The notes under the pieces are model-generated. The model was not told where the DNA came from. It searched no databases and saw only the letters and a program-made list of their open reading frames with translations. Positions 45,658-54,954 of a stretch of DNA of 64,000 nt are shown here, piece by piece. How positions within the stretch are numbered: position 1 is the first letter of the stretch; each line of letters begins with the position of its first letter. Origin of the DNA: Pseudomonas triticicola (lineage in GTDB: Bacteria; Pseudomonadota; Gammaproteobacteria; Pseudomonadales; Pseudomonadaceae); assembly GCF_019145375.1 (NCBI RefSeq), contig NZ_JAHSTX010000001.1, forward strand, positions 3,199,001 through 3,263,000, written 5' to 3'. The position numbers and the translations under genes are program-made.

Positions 45658-46224
45658 TCAGGTACGCGGCAAGGTCACGCCACGCTGGCCCTGATATTTG
45701 CCGCCCCGATCCTTGTAGGAAACTTCACATTCCTCATCGGATTCAAGGAAGAGCATCTGCGCCACACCTTCGTTGGCGTAGATTTTCGCCGGCAGGTTGG
45801 TGGTGTTGGAAAATTCCAGCGTCACATGACCCTCCCACTCAGGCTCGAGCGGAGTGACGTTGACGATGATGCCGCAGCGCGCGTAGGTGCTTTTACCCAA
45901 GCAGATGGTCAGCACGTTGCGTGGAATGCGGAAGTACTCGACGGTGCTGGCCAGGGCGAAGGAGTTCGGCGGAATGATGCAGACGTCGCTGTGGATGTCG
46001 ACGAAGCTGCCGGCGTCGAAGTTCTTCGGGTCGACAATCGCCGAGTTGATGTTGGTGAACACCTTGAAGTGGTTGGTGCAACGCACGTCGTAGCCGTAGC
46101 TCGACACGCCGTAGGAAATCACCCGGCTGTCGTCGCTGCCGCGCATCTGGCGCTCGACGAACGGTTCGATCATGCCGTGTTCCTGCGCCATGCGGCGAAT
46201 CCACTTGTCCGATTTGATGCTCAT
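45658..46224 (-). CDS. dcd: dCTP deaminase
   Basis: 188 residues, standard length. It deaminates dCTP to dUTP, which Dut then hydrolyses for dTMP synthesis. Motifs: [14 protein letters not shown] [22 protein letters not shown], the nucleotide-binding [52 protein letters not shown] and C-terminal [19 protein letters not shown]. The catalytic Glu is in [11 protein letters not shown]. The start at 46224 ([13 protein letters not shown]) is the usual one; the longer frame upstream is not. Confidence 0.95.
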   Translation of the reverse strand: MSIKSDKWIRRMAQEHGMIEPFVERQMRGSDDSRVISYGVSSYGYDVRCTNHFKVFTNINSAIVDPKNFDAGSFVDIHSDVCIIPPNSFALASTVEYFRIPRNVLTICLGKSTYARCGIIVNVTPLEPEWEGHVTLEFSNTTNLPAKIYANEGVAQMLFLESDEECEVSYKDRGGKYQGQRGVTLPRT

Positions 46225-46394
46225 GGCGGGTTTGTCCTGAATAGCGAGGTGGAAAAATTCTGTCCGGCATCTTACCGGGCGCGTCGCCGCGATCAAAGTG
46301 CGCAACGCAATTCTCGGCGAACACCCCGTATTTACGCGATGTGGCGACGAACCGTCGCACCGCCGATCCCTAAAACAGAGAATCCTTTGCAAGA

Positions 46395-46579
46395 AACATT
46401 GGCACGTTCCGGAAAAAGGGTTAAGGTGGCGTCACTGTGTTGCTTGTGTCACTGAGAATCTCTACACGATATGTTGAATTTCGATCCAACCATCTACAAG
46501 AATTTTTCCTGCTCTTTGCACTCAGTCTCGGCCAGGGTTCTTCCTGAGTCGCAGTTATCTTTGTTCAAGGAGTTACACC
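46395..46579 (+). promoter_or_regulatory. Promoter and long 5' leader of the cold-shock gene
   Basis: The stretch between dcd and the csp gene holds possible sigma-70 elements: TTGTGT at 46445 and CGATAT at 46468, 17 bases apart. That would leave a leader of about 100 bases before an AAGGAG SD. Long leaders that refold in the cold are usual for cspA-type genes. The boxes are weak matches and the start site is a guess. Confidence 0.4.
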
Positions 46580-46789
46580 ATGTCTAATCGCCAAACCGGT
46601 ACCGTTAAGTGGTTCAACGATGAAAAAGGCTTCGGCTTCATCACTCCACAATCCGGTGACGACCTGTTCGTTCACTTCAAAGCTATCCAATCCGACGGCT
46701 TCAAAAGCCTGAAAGAAGGCCAACAGGTTTCTTTCATCGCTACCCGCGGTCAGAAAGGCATGCAAGCTGAAGAAGTACAAGTTATCTAA
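46580..46789 (+). CDS. Cold-shock protein (CspA family)
   Basis: 69 residues, a single S1-like cold-shock domain. RNP1 is KGFGFITP and RNP2 is LFVHFKAI, with the start [15 protein letters not shown]. It binds single-stranded RNA/DNA and acts as an RNA chaperone. Codon use is highly biased, suggesting strong expression. Strong AAGGAG SD and a terminator right after. Confidence 0.95.
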   Translation: MSNRQTGTVKWFNDEKGFGFITPQSGDDLFVHFKAIQSDGFKSLKEGQQVSFIATRGQKGMQAEEVQVI

Positions 46790-46805
46790 CTTGTAGCTTC
46801 TTTAG

Positions 46806-46840
46806 AAAAGAGCCCCGCCCTTAAAAGCGGGGCTTTTTTG
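46806..46840 (+). terminator. Terminator after the cold-shock gene
   Basis: AAAAGAGCCCCGC / GCGGGGCTTTTTT stem with a CCTTAAAA loop and a T-run. Confidence 0.9.
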
Positions 46841-46861
46841 TGGGCGCCTGTTTTGTTCAGG

Positions 46862-46899
46862 CAAAAAAAATCGCAGCCCGAAAGGCTGCGATTTTTCGT
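46862..46899 (-). terminator. Terminator after the DUF481 gene
   Basis: AAAAAATCGCAGCC-CGAA-GGCTGCGATTTTT. Symmetric, so it works both ways; it mainly closes the minus-strand DUF481 gene. Confidence 0.88.
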
Positions 46900-46907
46900 T
46901 TGTGCTT

Positions 46908-47915
46908 TTACCAGGCCACACCAAACCCTGCGGTATAACGGGTCTTGTTCAGATCCGCATCGTTGGTGCCGCTGATGATGTCGCGCTCGGCCTTGAGGTT
47001 GAGCGACGCCCAGTCGGTGACCTTGTAGCGCAGGCCCAGCTCGGCATCCAGAGCATAATCGGCAACGCCCGACAGCGGCTTGCCGACTTCGCCATTGGTG
47101 AAGAACTCGACCTTCTTGCCGATCAGGTAGCGGTTGTAGTCCCACTTCATCGCGACGGAATAGAAGTTGTCCTTGCTGCCATCGCGGTATTCATAGTCGG
47201 TGCGGTTGAGCAACGAGCCCAGCGAGAACGCGCCGAGTTCGTCGTCCCAGAACTGGTAGCCCGGACCGGTACCGACCACGCGCTGACGCGCCAGCTCTTC
47301 GATGTGATCACGCTTGTAGTTGATGCGCCCCTGCCAGAACCACTGATCGGTGAGGAAGCGGTCGAGGGAGTATTCGGCGCGCCAGTTGTTAGTGGTGGTT
47401 TCCGCATCCTGGACTTCGCGGTTGTACTCACCCTCCCCGGTATGGCGCCAGCGGCCATGGCGAGCCGAAGTCTTGAAGGCAACGTCGTAATCGTCGGTGT
47501 CCTTTTCGGCGCGCTGATAGTCCAGCGCCAGATCGACGTTACCCTTCCACACCAGGTCGGTGACGATCGGCTTGGGCTTGAGGATCTGCTGAATGCTCGC
47601 CAGCTCGACCGTCTTCGGCGCCTCGCCGTTGGCCAGGGTGACCTTGCCATCGTCGGCCGCCGTCAGCGACTTCGATACTTCACCGGCATAGGCGTCCTGC
47701 TTCACCAGCAGATGCTGATCGCTGTCGAGGGTCTTGACCTCTTTCCAGTCAATCGCCACTGCGCCGGCGTATTTGGTCTGGATCAACAGCTTGCCGCCGT
47801 CGAATACCGTGATGGTGCCACTCAGCTTGTCGCCGTTTTTCAACCAGACGGTGTCGGCAAGCAGGGGCGTGGACGCGCTGAAAACAGCAAGGCACAACAG
47901 GGTTCTGGGGAACAT
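46908..47915 (-). CDS. DUF481 family outer-membrane beta-barrel protein
   Basis: 335 residues with a signal peptide (FSASTPLLA). About 20-110 is an N-terminal Tudor-like beta domain (DTVWLKNGDKLSGTITVFDGGKLLIQTKYAGAVAIDWKEVKTL). About 120-335 is a DUF481 barrel of alternating strands, ending in W (TAGFGVAW) as recognised by BAM. Related to E. coli YdiY. Role unknown; possibly acid or salt-induced. Confidence 0.9.
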   Translation of the reverse strand: MFPRTLLCLAVFSASTPLLADTVWLKNGDKLSGTITVFDGGKLLIQTKYAGAVAIDWKEVKTLDSDQHLLVKQDAYAGEVSKSLTAADDGKVTLANGEAPKTVELASIQQILKPKPIVTDLVWKGNVDLALDYQRAEKDTDDYDVAFKTSARHGRWRHTGEGEYNREVQDAETTTNNWRAEYSLDRFLTDQWFWQGRINYKRDHIEELARQRVVGTGPGYQFWDDELGAFSLGSLLNRTDYEYRDGSKDNFYSVAMKWDYNRYLIGKKVEFFTNGEVGKPLSGVADYALDAELGLRYKVTDWASLNLKAERDIISGTNDADLNKTRYTAGFGVAW

Positions 47916-48080
47916 AAGCAGATCGGGGGCTCAGAGTTGGCGAAAAGGGTCGGCATTATCCGTAGGATTTTGCCCATGACAAGGACTGACCGGACTATTT
48001 CAATTGAGTTCATTTCTCAACTGCGCCACGAGCGATTACCCTTGTCGCCATCATCACGCCAATGCTCAGGAGCCGCGTAC

Positions 48081-48434
48081 GTGAAAGACCCGCTCGACAG
48101 CGTCGAAAACGATGCGCAAATCCGACGCACGGCACTCTACTCGACGCTCGCGCAAGTGCCCGAAGGCAAAGTCGTCAGTTATGGCCAGTTGGCCGAACTT
48201 GCCGGGCTGGGCCGCGCCGCGCGCTGGGTCGGGCGGACTTTAAGCCAGTTGCCCGGCGACACCAGGCTGCCCTGGCACCGCGTGCTCGGCGCTGGCGGAC
48301 GAATCAGCCTGCCGGTCGGCAGCCCTTCCGGTGACGAACAACGTGCGCGATTGCGCATGGAAGGCATCACCGTCCAGAACAATCGTGTGGATATTCGGCG
48401 CCATGGCTGGCGTCCGGTAGAGCACAGCGGTTAG
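48081..48434 (+). CDS. Alkyltransferase-like (ATL) MGMT-family protein
   Basis: 117 residues, only the DNA-binding MGMT domain. The active-site PCHR of O6-alkylguanine transferases is PWHR here (P64-W65-H66-R67), the hallmark of ATL proteins. These bind O6-alkylguanine without repairing it and channel it to nucleotide excision repair. GTG start at 48081 follows CAGGAG; the long upstream open frame is the shadow of the DUF481 gene. Confidence 0.9.
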   Translation: MKDPLDSVENDAQIRRTALYSTLAQVPEGKVVSYGQLAELAGLGRAARWVGRTLSQLPGDTRLPWHRVLGAGGRISLPVGSPSGDEQRARLRMEGITVQNNRVDIRRHGWRPVEHSG

Positions 48435-48477
48435 AGTGCGCGCTTTGTTTTCGCAATTTTGAGGCAGACTTCAGCCC

Positions 48478-50037
48478 ATGCCCCGTAAAACCTGGCGCGC
48501 CGCGCTCGCCGCCTATGCCAGTCCTTCGACGCTCGTGCTGTTGTTGCTCGGTTTTGCCGCCGGCCTGCCGTACATGCTGGTGTTCTCGACGCTCTCCGTA
48601 TGGCTGCGTGAAGCGGGCGTGGCCCGTGAAACCATTGGCTATGCCAGCCTGATCGGCCTGGCGTATGCGTTCAAATGGGTCTGGTCGCCCCTGCTCGACC
48701 AATGGCGCCTGCCCTTGCTGGGCAAGCTCGGCCGTCGCCGTTCCTGGCTGGTGCTCTCCCAGGCACTGGTGATTCTCGGGCTGATCGGCATGGGCTTCTG
48801 TGATCCGCAGAAGCATTTGTCCTGGCTGATCGCCATTGCCGTCGTCGTCGCCTTCGCCTCGGCCACGCAAGATATCGCGGTCGACGCCTATCGCCTGGAA
48901 ATCGCCGATGACAGCCGCCAGGCCGCCCTCGCCGCCAGCTACATGTCCGGTTACCGCGTCGCCGCCCTGCTCGCCACCGCCGGCGCGCTGTTTTTCGCCG
49001 AAGGTTTCGGCTCCACCGGCTTCAACTATAAGCACGCGGCATGGACCGGCACCTATGTACTGTTTGGCGCATTGATGGTGCCCGCGCTGCTGACCACGCT
49101 GTTCATGCGCGAACCACCGGTGCCGCTGCGCACGCAGTTGCAGGCCGGGCGCTACACGTTCATGCATCAATTGATGTCGGTGTTCGTGCTGATCGTTCTG
49201 CTGGTTTCCGTACCGGCGATGTTCACCCAGCTGTACAACACCGATTTCGCTGGCGTGCTGTTCGGTGACATGAGCCCGCTCGACCTGCTCCTCGAAGACC
49301 GCGCCTTTCTGCGCGCCATCCTCTACATATTGCTCACCGGCATGTGCCTGTCGGCCATGGGCCGGCGCGGACTGGCGCCGGTACTGACGCCGGTGAATGA
49401 CTTCATCCTGCGTTATCGCTGGCAGGCGCTGTTGCTGCTGGGCCTGATCGCCACTTACCGGATGTCCGACACGGTAATGGGCGTCATGGCCAACGTGTTC
49501 TACATCGACCAGGGTTTCACCAAGGATCAGATCGCCAGTGTCAGCAAGATTTTCGGCCTGATCATGACCCTCGTCGGTGCCGGCATGGGTGGCCTGTTGA
49601 TCGTGCGTTTCGGCATTCTGCCGATCCTGTTTATCGGTGGTGTGTCTTCGGCGGCGACCAACCTGTTGTTCGTCATGCTCGCGGACATGGGCCCGAACCT
49701 GCAGATGCTGGTGGTGACCATTTCCCTCGACAACTTCAGTTCGGGCCTGGCGACGTCGGCGTTCGTTGCCTACCTGTCGAGCCTGACCAACCTGAAGTTT
49801 TCCGCAACGCAATACGCCCTGCTCAGCTCGATCATGTTGCTGCTGCCGCGCCTGATGGGCGGCTATTCCGGCGTGCTGGTCGAGAAGTTCGGCTATCACA
49901 GCTTCTTCCTCATCACCGCCCTGCTCGGCGTGCCGACGCTGCTACTGATCGCGCTGCACTGGTTTCAGGAGCGCCGCCGCGAAGGGCAGACACCGACGCC
50001 CGAGCCTGCACCGACGCCCGTCACCGAAGAATCGTAG
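48478..50037 (+). CDS. ampG: AmpG family muropeptide MFS transporter
   Basis: 519 residues with 12-14 hydrophobic helices. It imports anhydromuropeptides (GlcNAc-anhMurNAc peptides) from the periplasm for cell wall recycling, which influences AmpC beta-lactamase control. AmpG signature: LVLLLLGFAAGLPYMLVFSTLSVWLREAGV, GLAYAFKWVWSPLLDQ, and SATQDIAVDAYRLE with the conserved acidic residues. A Pro/Thr-rich cytoplasmic tail ends the protein. ATG at 48478; no close SD is seen. Confidence 0.92.
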   Translation: MPRKTWRAALAAYASPSTLVLLLLGFAAGLPYMLVFSTLSVWLREAGVARETIGYASLIGLAYAFKWVWSPLLDQWRLPLLGKLGRRRSWLVLSQALVILGLIGMGFCDPQKHLSWLIAIAVVVAFASATQDIAVDAYRLEIADDSRQAALAASYMSGYRVAALLATAGALFFAEGFGSTGFNYKHAAWTGTYVLFGALMVPALLTTLFMREPPVPLRTQLQAGRYTFMHQLMSVFVLIVLLVSVPAMFTQLYNTDFAGVLFGDMSPLDLLLEDRAFLRAILYILLTGMCLSAMGRRGLAPVLTPVNDFILRYRWQALLLLGLIATYRMSDTVMGVMANVFYIDQGFTKDQIASVSKIFGLIMTLVGAGMGGLLIVRFGILPILFIGGVSSAATNLLFVMLADMGPNLQMLVVTISLDNFSSGLATSAFVAYLSSLTNLKFSATQYALLSSIMLLLPRLMGGYSGVLVEKFGYHSFFLITALLGVPTLLLIALHWFQERRREGQTPTPEPAPTPVTEES

Positions 50038-50166
50038 GACGCTTCGCCAATGGCGGGAGGAATCCCGCCGCTGGCGCCTTCCGCCGGCCACACTTCTGTA
50101 CGTCAGCAAAACTCGCCGGTACACTGCTCCGTCATTTCCAGTCATAGCAACCGACAACGGCCAACC

Positions 50167-51882
50167 ATGCGCACCAGTCAATTTTTGCTCGCCACACAGA
50201 AAGAAACGCCTTCCGACGCGGTCGTGATCAGCCACCAGCTGATGCTGCGCGCCGGCATGATCCGCAAGCTTGCCTCGGGCCTGTATACCTGGCTGCCGAT
50301 GGGCCTGCGAGTCATGCGCAAGGTCGAAGCCATCGTTCGCGAAGAGATGAACGCTGCCGGTTCTCTGGAAGTGTTGATGCCGAGCACCCAACCGGCCGAG
50401 CTGTGGCAGGAATCGGGGCGCTGGGAAGAATACGGCCCTGAGCTGCTGCGCATCAAAGACCGCCACGGTCGTGATTTCTGCGCGGGCCCGACCCACGAAG
50501 AAGTGATCACCGATCTGATGCGCAACGAGTTGAGCAGCTACAAACAGCTGCCAATCAACCTGTACCAGATCCAGACCAAATTCCGCGACGAAATCCGCCC
50601 ACGCTTCGGTTTGATGCGCGGCCGCGAATTCATCATGAAGGACGCCTACTCCTTCCACGCTGATCAGGCGTCGCTGCAGGTCACCTACGACCGCATGCAT
50701 GAAGCCTACTGCAACATCTTCACGCGTCTGGGTCTGAAATTCCGCCCGGTAGAAGCCGACAACGGCTCGATCGGTGGTGCCGGTTCCCACGAATTCCACG
50801 TGCTGGCCGAGTCCGGCGAAGACGATATCGTCTTCAGCAACGGCTCCGACTACGCGGCGAACATCGAAAAAGCCGAAGCGGTGCCACGGGAAACCTCGCG
50901 CCCTGCGCCAACCGAAGAACTGCGCTTGGTCGATACGCCAGACACCAAGACCATCGCGGCGCTGGTGGAAAAATTCAATCTGCCGATTGAAAAGACCATC
51001 AAGACCCTGATCGTCCACGCCGAAGAAGAAGGCAAGCTGATCGCGCTGGTGATTCGTGGCGATCACGAACTGAACGAAATCAAGGCTGCCAACCAGCCTG
51101 GCGTGGCCAGCCCGCTGGTGATGGCCTCCGATGCCGAACTGCGTGACGCGATCGGCGCCGGCGCTGGTTCGCTCGGCCCGCTGAACCTGCCGCTACCGAT
51201 CATCATCGACCGCTCGGTCGCGATGATGAGCGACTTCGGTATTGGCGCGAACATCGACGACAAGCACTACTTCGGCGTGAACTGGGAGCGCGATCTGCCG
51301 GTTCCGACCGTTGCCGACCTGCGCAACGTCGTCGCTGGCGACCCAAGCCCGGACGGCAAAGGCACGCTGGAAATCAAGCGCGGCATCGAAGTCGGCCACA
51401 TCTTCCAGCTGGGCAACAAGTACAGCAAGGCGATGAAGTGCGAAGTGCTGGGCGAAAACGGCAAGCCGGTGACCCTGGAAATGGGTTGCTACGGCATCGG
51501 CGTATCGCGCGTGGTCGCCGCTGCCATCGAGCAGAACAACGACGCCAACGGCATCATCTGGAGCGACACCCTGGCGCCATTCCAGATCGCGCTGGTACCG
51601 CTGCGCTATGAAACCGAGCAGGTGCGCGAAGCCACCGACAAGCTGTACGCCGAACTGACGGCGGCCGGCTTCGAAGTGCTACTGGACGATCGCGACAAGA
51701 AAACCAGCCCGGGCATCAAGTTTGCGGACATGGAGCTGATCGGCATTCCACACCGGATCGTGGTCAGCGACCGCGGCCTCGCCGAAGGCAACCTGGAATA
51801 CAAGAGTCGTTCCGAAGCAGAGGCGCAAGCACTGCCGGTGGCCGATGTTGTGTCCTTCCTTCAGGCCCGTATCCGCCGCTGA
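50167..51882 (+). CDS. proS: Prolyl-tRNA synthetase
   Basis: 571 residues, bacterial-type class II ProRS. Motif 1 is around [28 protein letters not shown], motif 2 is [42 protein letters not shown], and motif 3 is [19 protein letters not shown]. The editing (INS) domain sits at about 225-410, and the anticodon-binding domain is C-terminal. The start at 50167 ([13 protein letters not shown]) is the family one; the longer frame to 50050 lies in the leader. It is followed by a lipoprotein gene 17 bases on. Confidence 0.95.
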   Translation: MRTSQFLLATQKETPSDAVVISHQLMLRAGMIRKLASGLYTWLPMGLRVMRKVEAIVREEMNAAGSLEVLMPSTQPAELWQESGRWEEYGPELLRIKDRHGRDFCAGPTHEEVITDLMRNELSSYKQLPINLYQIQTKFRDEIRPRFGLMRGREFIMKDAYSFHADQASLQVTYDRMHEAYCNIFTRLGLKFRPVEADNGSIGGAGSHEFHVLAESGEDDIVFSNGSDYAANIEKAEAVPRETSRPAPTEELRLVDTPDTKTIAALVEKFNLPIEKTIKTLIVHAEEEGKLIALVIRGDHELNEIKAANQPGVASPLVMASDAELRDAIGAGAGSLGPLNLPLPIIIDRSVAMMSDFGIGANIDDKHYFGVNWERDLPVPTVADLRNVVAGDPSPDGKGTLEIKRGIEVGHIFQLGNKYSKAMKCEVLGENGKPVTLEMGCYGIGVSRVVAAAIEQNNDANGIIWSDTLAPFQIALVPLRYETEQVREATDKLYAELTAAGFEVLLDDRDKKTSPGIKFADMELIGIPHRIVVSDRGLAEGNLEYKSRSEAEAQALPVADVVSFLQARIRR

Positions 51883-51899
51883 AACCAGATAGAGACGTC

Positions 51900-52853
51900 A
51901 TGTTCAAGCGAAACACCTTAGGCCTCGGTGGCGCCGCCCTGTGCGGCGCCCTGCTGGTCAGCGGCTGCGCCAATCACATGTCGCAACGCAGCGAGCACGA
52001 AGAGCGGGTCGAGCGAAAACTGCTCGATCACAGCCTGCAGATCGATGTCGGCGAGCCCAAGGTGCTCGAGCTGCCGCAGCGACGCGTGAAGATCAACGAA
52101 CAGAAGACTTTCGAAGTCACCGAGTTCGAGGTCACCCGTCGTTACGACCGCTACACGCCTTACCAACCCTGGCGCGAAGTCTACGAGATTCCGCTGGGCG
52201 CGGTGGCCGTGGTCGGTGGTGTCGGTGCCAACGTGGTCAACGTGTTCGCTCTCGGCAACCTGCCGGACAGCGTCACCAAGGATTGGCTGAGCTACGGTTT
52301 CGCCGGGCTCAACCCGTTCATGAACGTGCAGTCCAACGGTCGCGCGCAGCAGAACCTCGCGGGCATCGATGAAGTCCAGCGCGACAAGCGCACGGAGTAT
52401 TCGAGCCTGCCGTGGAGCGAACGACCGGTGCAGGTCAAGGCCGGCAAGCAGACATTCGACATGACCACCGACCGCAACGGCGTGCTGCGTTTGAATCTGC
52501 TCGACAGCCCTTTTGCCGAACATGACCTCAACCATGTTGGCCGCTTGCAGATCAGTGTCGAAGACGCCAAGGACGACGTGCATACCGACTCGACCCTGAT
52601 GCTCAGCGGCCACCTGCGCGGCAAGTTGATCGAGGCGCACGGGCTGATTTATGACGATCTGGAAGATGACGAAGTGAGCCAGTGGGTACACCGGGTCAAA
52701 CGCCTGTCGGAGCTGGGCCTGGAAGAAGAAGCCAGCGAACTGGAGCAGAGTCTGATCGAACTGACCCGCAATGATCCTGAGTTGCAGACTGAGTTTCTCA
52801 AGTCTCTGGCAAAGGATGCCGGGCGTTTAGTGGCTGATCCGGGACCGAATTAA
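51900..52853 (+). CDS. Hypothetical lipoprotein downstream of proS
   Basis: 317 residues. Lipobox LLVSGC (Cys23). A basic/acidic N-terminal region (HEERVERKLLDHSLQID) is followed by a beta-rich domain and a hydrophobic Gly/Val stretch near 100-120 (LGAVAVVGGVGANVVNVFALG). The C-terminus is an acidic helical region (LSELGLEEEASELEQSLIELTRNDPELQTEFLKSLAKDAG). It is the usual proS neighbour in Pseudomonas as I recall it. No known domain. Confidence 0.8.
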   Translation: MFKRNTLGLGGAALCGALLVSGCANHMSQRSEHEERVERKLLDHSLQIDVGEPKVLELPQRRVKINEQKTFEVTEFEVTRRYDRYTPYQPWREVYEIPLGAVAVVGGVGANVVNVFALGNLPDSVTKDWLSYGFAGLNPFMNVQSNGRAQQNLAGIDEVQRDKRTEYSSLPWSERPVQVKAGKQTFDMTTDRNGVLRLNLLDSPFAEHDLNHVGRLQISVEDAKDDVHTDSTLMLSGHLRGKLIEAHGLIYDDLEDDEVSQWVHRVKRLSELGLEEEASELEQSLIELTRNDPELQTEFLKSLAKDAGRLVADPGPN

Positions 52854-52863
52854 AGCTTAGAAG

Positions 52864-52940
52864 CTTCGCGAGCAGGCTCGCTCCCACAAGGGATTTGTGA
52901 ACGACGCAGATCCAATGTGGGAGCGAGCCTGCTCGCGAAG
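52864..52940. repeat. Paired inverted REP element, tail-first orientation
   Basis: CTTCGCGAGCAGGCTCGCTC and its inverted copy with a short spacer, in the same compact 77-base form as the one at 20641. It lies between convergent genes. Confidence 0.9.
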
Positions 52941-52963
52941 AGGCCCTGCGAGGCGCCGCGAAT

Positions 52964-54025
52964 CTACCGCTCAAACAACTCCATCTGCTCAAACCCGCCG
53001 CGCAGATCCTCCAGCCTCACTCCTACCCCTAACAACCGCACCGGTTTGCCGCCGCGATTGAACGCCTGCGTCAGCATCAACTGGTAACTGCCCAGGTCAC
53101 GCCCTGCCCCGGCCTGTTCCAGCGTGGTCTGGGTGAAATCATGAAATTTGACTTTGACGAACGGCTTGCCCGGTCGATAACTGCTGTCGATCCGCGCCAT
53201 GCGGGTTTTCAGGGTATCGAGCAGCTCGGGCAATTTTTCCAGGCAGCTGCGCAAGTCCGGCAGATCAACGTCGTAGGTGTTTTCCACGCTGATCGACTGA
53301 CGCCGGCTGTCGTTGTGCACCAGACGGTCATCGATTCCACGGGCGAGATTCCACAAGCGCTCGCCGAAACTGCCGAATTCGCGCACCAGCGCCAGCCTGC
53401 CCCACTCGCGCAGGTGCTGGCAGTCAACGATGCCAAGCTTGCCGAGCTTGTCGGCGGTGACCTTGCCGACGCCGTGCAGCTTGCTCACCGGCAGACCACT
53501 GACGAACTCCTCGACCTGATCCGGGGTGATCACGAACAAGCCGTTGGGTTTTTTCCAGTCGCTGGCGATCTTCGCCAGAAACTTGTTTGGCGCAACGCCA
53601 GCCGAGACGGTGATGTGCAACTGATTGGAGACCCGGCGACGAATGTCCTGAGCGATGCGCGTGGCGCTGCCGCCGAAATGCGCGCTGTCCGACACATCGA
53701 GATAGGCCTCGTCCAGCGACAGCGGCTCGATCAGGTCGGTGTAGTCGGCAAAGATCGTATGAATCTCCTTCGACGCTTCGCGATAAGCCTCCATGCGCGG
53801 CTTGACGATGGTCAGGTCCGGGCACAGCTTTAATGCATGCCCGGAAGCCATGGCCGAGCGCACACCATAGGCGCGCGCTTCATAGTTGCAGGTGGCGATC
53901 ACCCCGCGCCGATCCGCCGAACCACCCACCGCCAACGGCTTGCCGGCCAGACGCGGATCATCGCGCATCTCGATGGCGGCGTAGAAACAGTCACAGTCGA
54001 TGTGGATGATTTTTCGCTGGGTCAT
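52964..54025 (-). CDS. dinB: DNA polymerase IV
   Basis: 353 residues, Y-family translesion polymerase. Palm acidic residues are in IIHIDCDCFYAAIEMRDDP and PLSLDEAYLDVSD; the HhH region is VSKLHGVGKVTADKLGKLGI; and the little-finger domain ends in GVGVRLEDL..FEQMELF, whose end resembles a beta-clamp binding peptide. The start at 54025 (MTQRKIIHID) is the family one. A CTG-N10-CAG LexA box lies 51 bases upstream. Confidence 0.95.
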   Translation of the reverse strand: MTQRKIIHIDCDCFYAAIEMRDDPRLAGKPLAVGGSADRRGVIATCNYEARAYGVRSAMASGHALKLCPDLTIVKPRMEAYREASKEIHTIFADYTDLIEPLSLDEAYLDVSDSAHFGGSATRIAQDIRRRVSNQLHITVSAGVAPNKFLAKIASDWKKPNGLFVITPDQVEEFVSGLPVSKLHGVGKVTADKLGKLGIVDCQHLREWGRLALVREFGSFGERLWNLARGIDDRLVHNDSRRQSISVENTYDVDLPDLRSCLEKLPELLDTLKTRMARIDSSYRPGKPFVKVKFHDFTQTTLEQAGAGRDLGSYQLMLTQAFNRGGKPVRLLGVGVRLEDLRGGFEQMELFER

Positions 54026-54075
54026 GTCGGAAAAAGACAACGTGGCAAGCCGGAGCGGCAGTATCTCATTGGCAC

Positions 54076-54091
54076 CTGTATATAGCACCAG
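54076..54091. promoter_or_regulatory. LexA (SOS) box upstream of dinB
   Basis: CTGTATATAGCACCAG fits the gamma-proteobacterial CTG-N10-CAG LexA operator with a TATATA core. It lies 51 bases upstream of the dinB start. dinB is a classic SOS gene, so damage induction is expected. Confidence 0.75.
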
Positions 54092-54263
54092 TGGTTGAAT
54101 GTTCTTTTCCGACCGTAGGAGATTTCCGCTGAATTTATTTTTTCAATCACCGATCAAGGTGCAATAGAGCTGAAAGCCTTGCACCACCTGCCCTGCGCGC
54201 CGGCCAACCGCCGCGAAAAAACGCTAAGCGCTTGAACCTCAACAGATTTATCCAGATCGACGG

Positions 54264-54291
54264 TTGACACACTCGCGAACCTCTGTAGAAT
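54264..54291 (+). promoter_or_regulatory. Promoter of the first initiator tRNA gene
   Basis: Perfect -35 TTGACA (54264-54269) and TAGAAT (54286-54291) spaced 16 bases, followed by the GCCGCCACAC element and the tRNA 14 bases on. Confidence 0.85.
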
Positions 54292-54304
54292 GCCGCCACA
54301 CAGA

Positions 54305-54381
<77 letters not shown>

Positions 54382-54389
54382 AACATCAG

Positions 54390-54419
54390 AAAAGGCTACT
54401 CGAAAGAGTGGCCTTTTTT
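54390..54419 (+). terminator. Terminator of initiator tRNA copy 1
   Basis: AAAAGGCTACTC-GAAA-GAGTGGCCTTTTTT: stem with a GAAA-type loop and a T-run. Confidence 0.88.
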
Positions 54420-54557
54420 GTGCGCGTCTGTTTTGCACACGGGCGCCCCGCTCAATCGCTGGCGAAACGGCAATTTGTTGCATTTCCGAAACTTACGCAT
54501 CACCTGCGACCGTTTGCCGCGATTTCGCAGTTATTTGGCCCATTCCGGGATTAGCGG

Positions 54558-54585
54558 TTGACACCTCGTCGTTCGCCTGTAGAAT
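54558..54585 (+). promoter_or_regulatory. Promoter of the second initiator tRNA gene
   Basis: TTGACA (54558) and TAGAAT (54580) spaced 16 bases, identical in layout to the first promoter. The bases between the boxes differ (CCTCGTCGTTCGCCTG), so it is an independent, conserved promoter. Confidence 0.85.
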
Positions 54586-54598
54586 GCCGCCACACAGA

Positions 54599-54675
<77 letters not shown>

Positions 54676-54681
54676 AACATC

Positions 54682-54714
54682 AAAAAAGGCTACTCGAAAG
54701 AGTGGCCTTTTTTG
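54682..54714 (+). terminator. Terminator of initiator tRNA copy 2
   Basis: AAAAAAGGCTACTC-GAAA-GAGTGGCCTTTTTT, a copy of the first with a longer A-run. The following 240 bases to mprF contain no gene I can support. Confidence 0.88.
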
Positions 54715-54954
54715 TATCTGTCGAAAAAGTCCTTTCGCAACAATGATCTGTCACTGTGCAGTGAACCGCTGGGGATCATCAGAACCACTGACTTGCGACT
54801 ATGCTTGAGTCGCAGACAGGGTTTCTGCAATCCAGGAACTGCCCTCGCCGATGCCCGACGAGAGGCGTAGTATTTTGTGATTATTTTTTTCTACAGGGAT
54901 TGGTAACTTGGCTGGATACCTCCATCCTGTCGCGCACAATCCAAGAGGTGATTG

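Noticed and set aside
46902..48080. N-terminal extension of the ATL protein to 510 residues
   Set aside because: The extension is antisense to the DUF481 gene; the true start is GTG at 48081 after CAGGAG.
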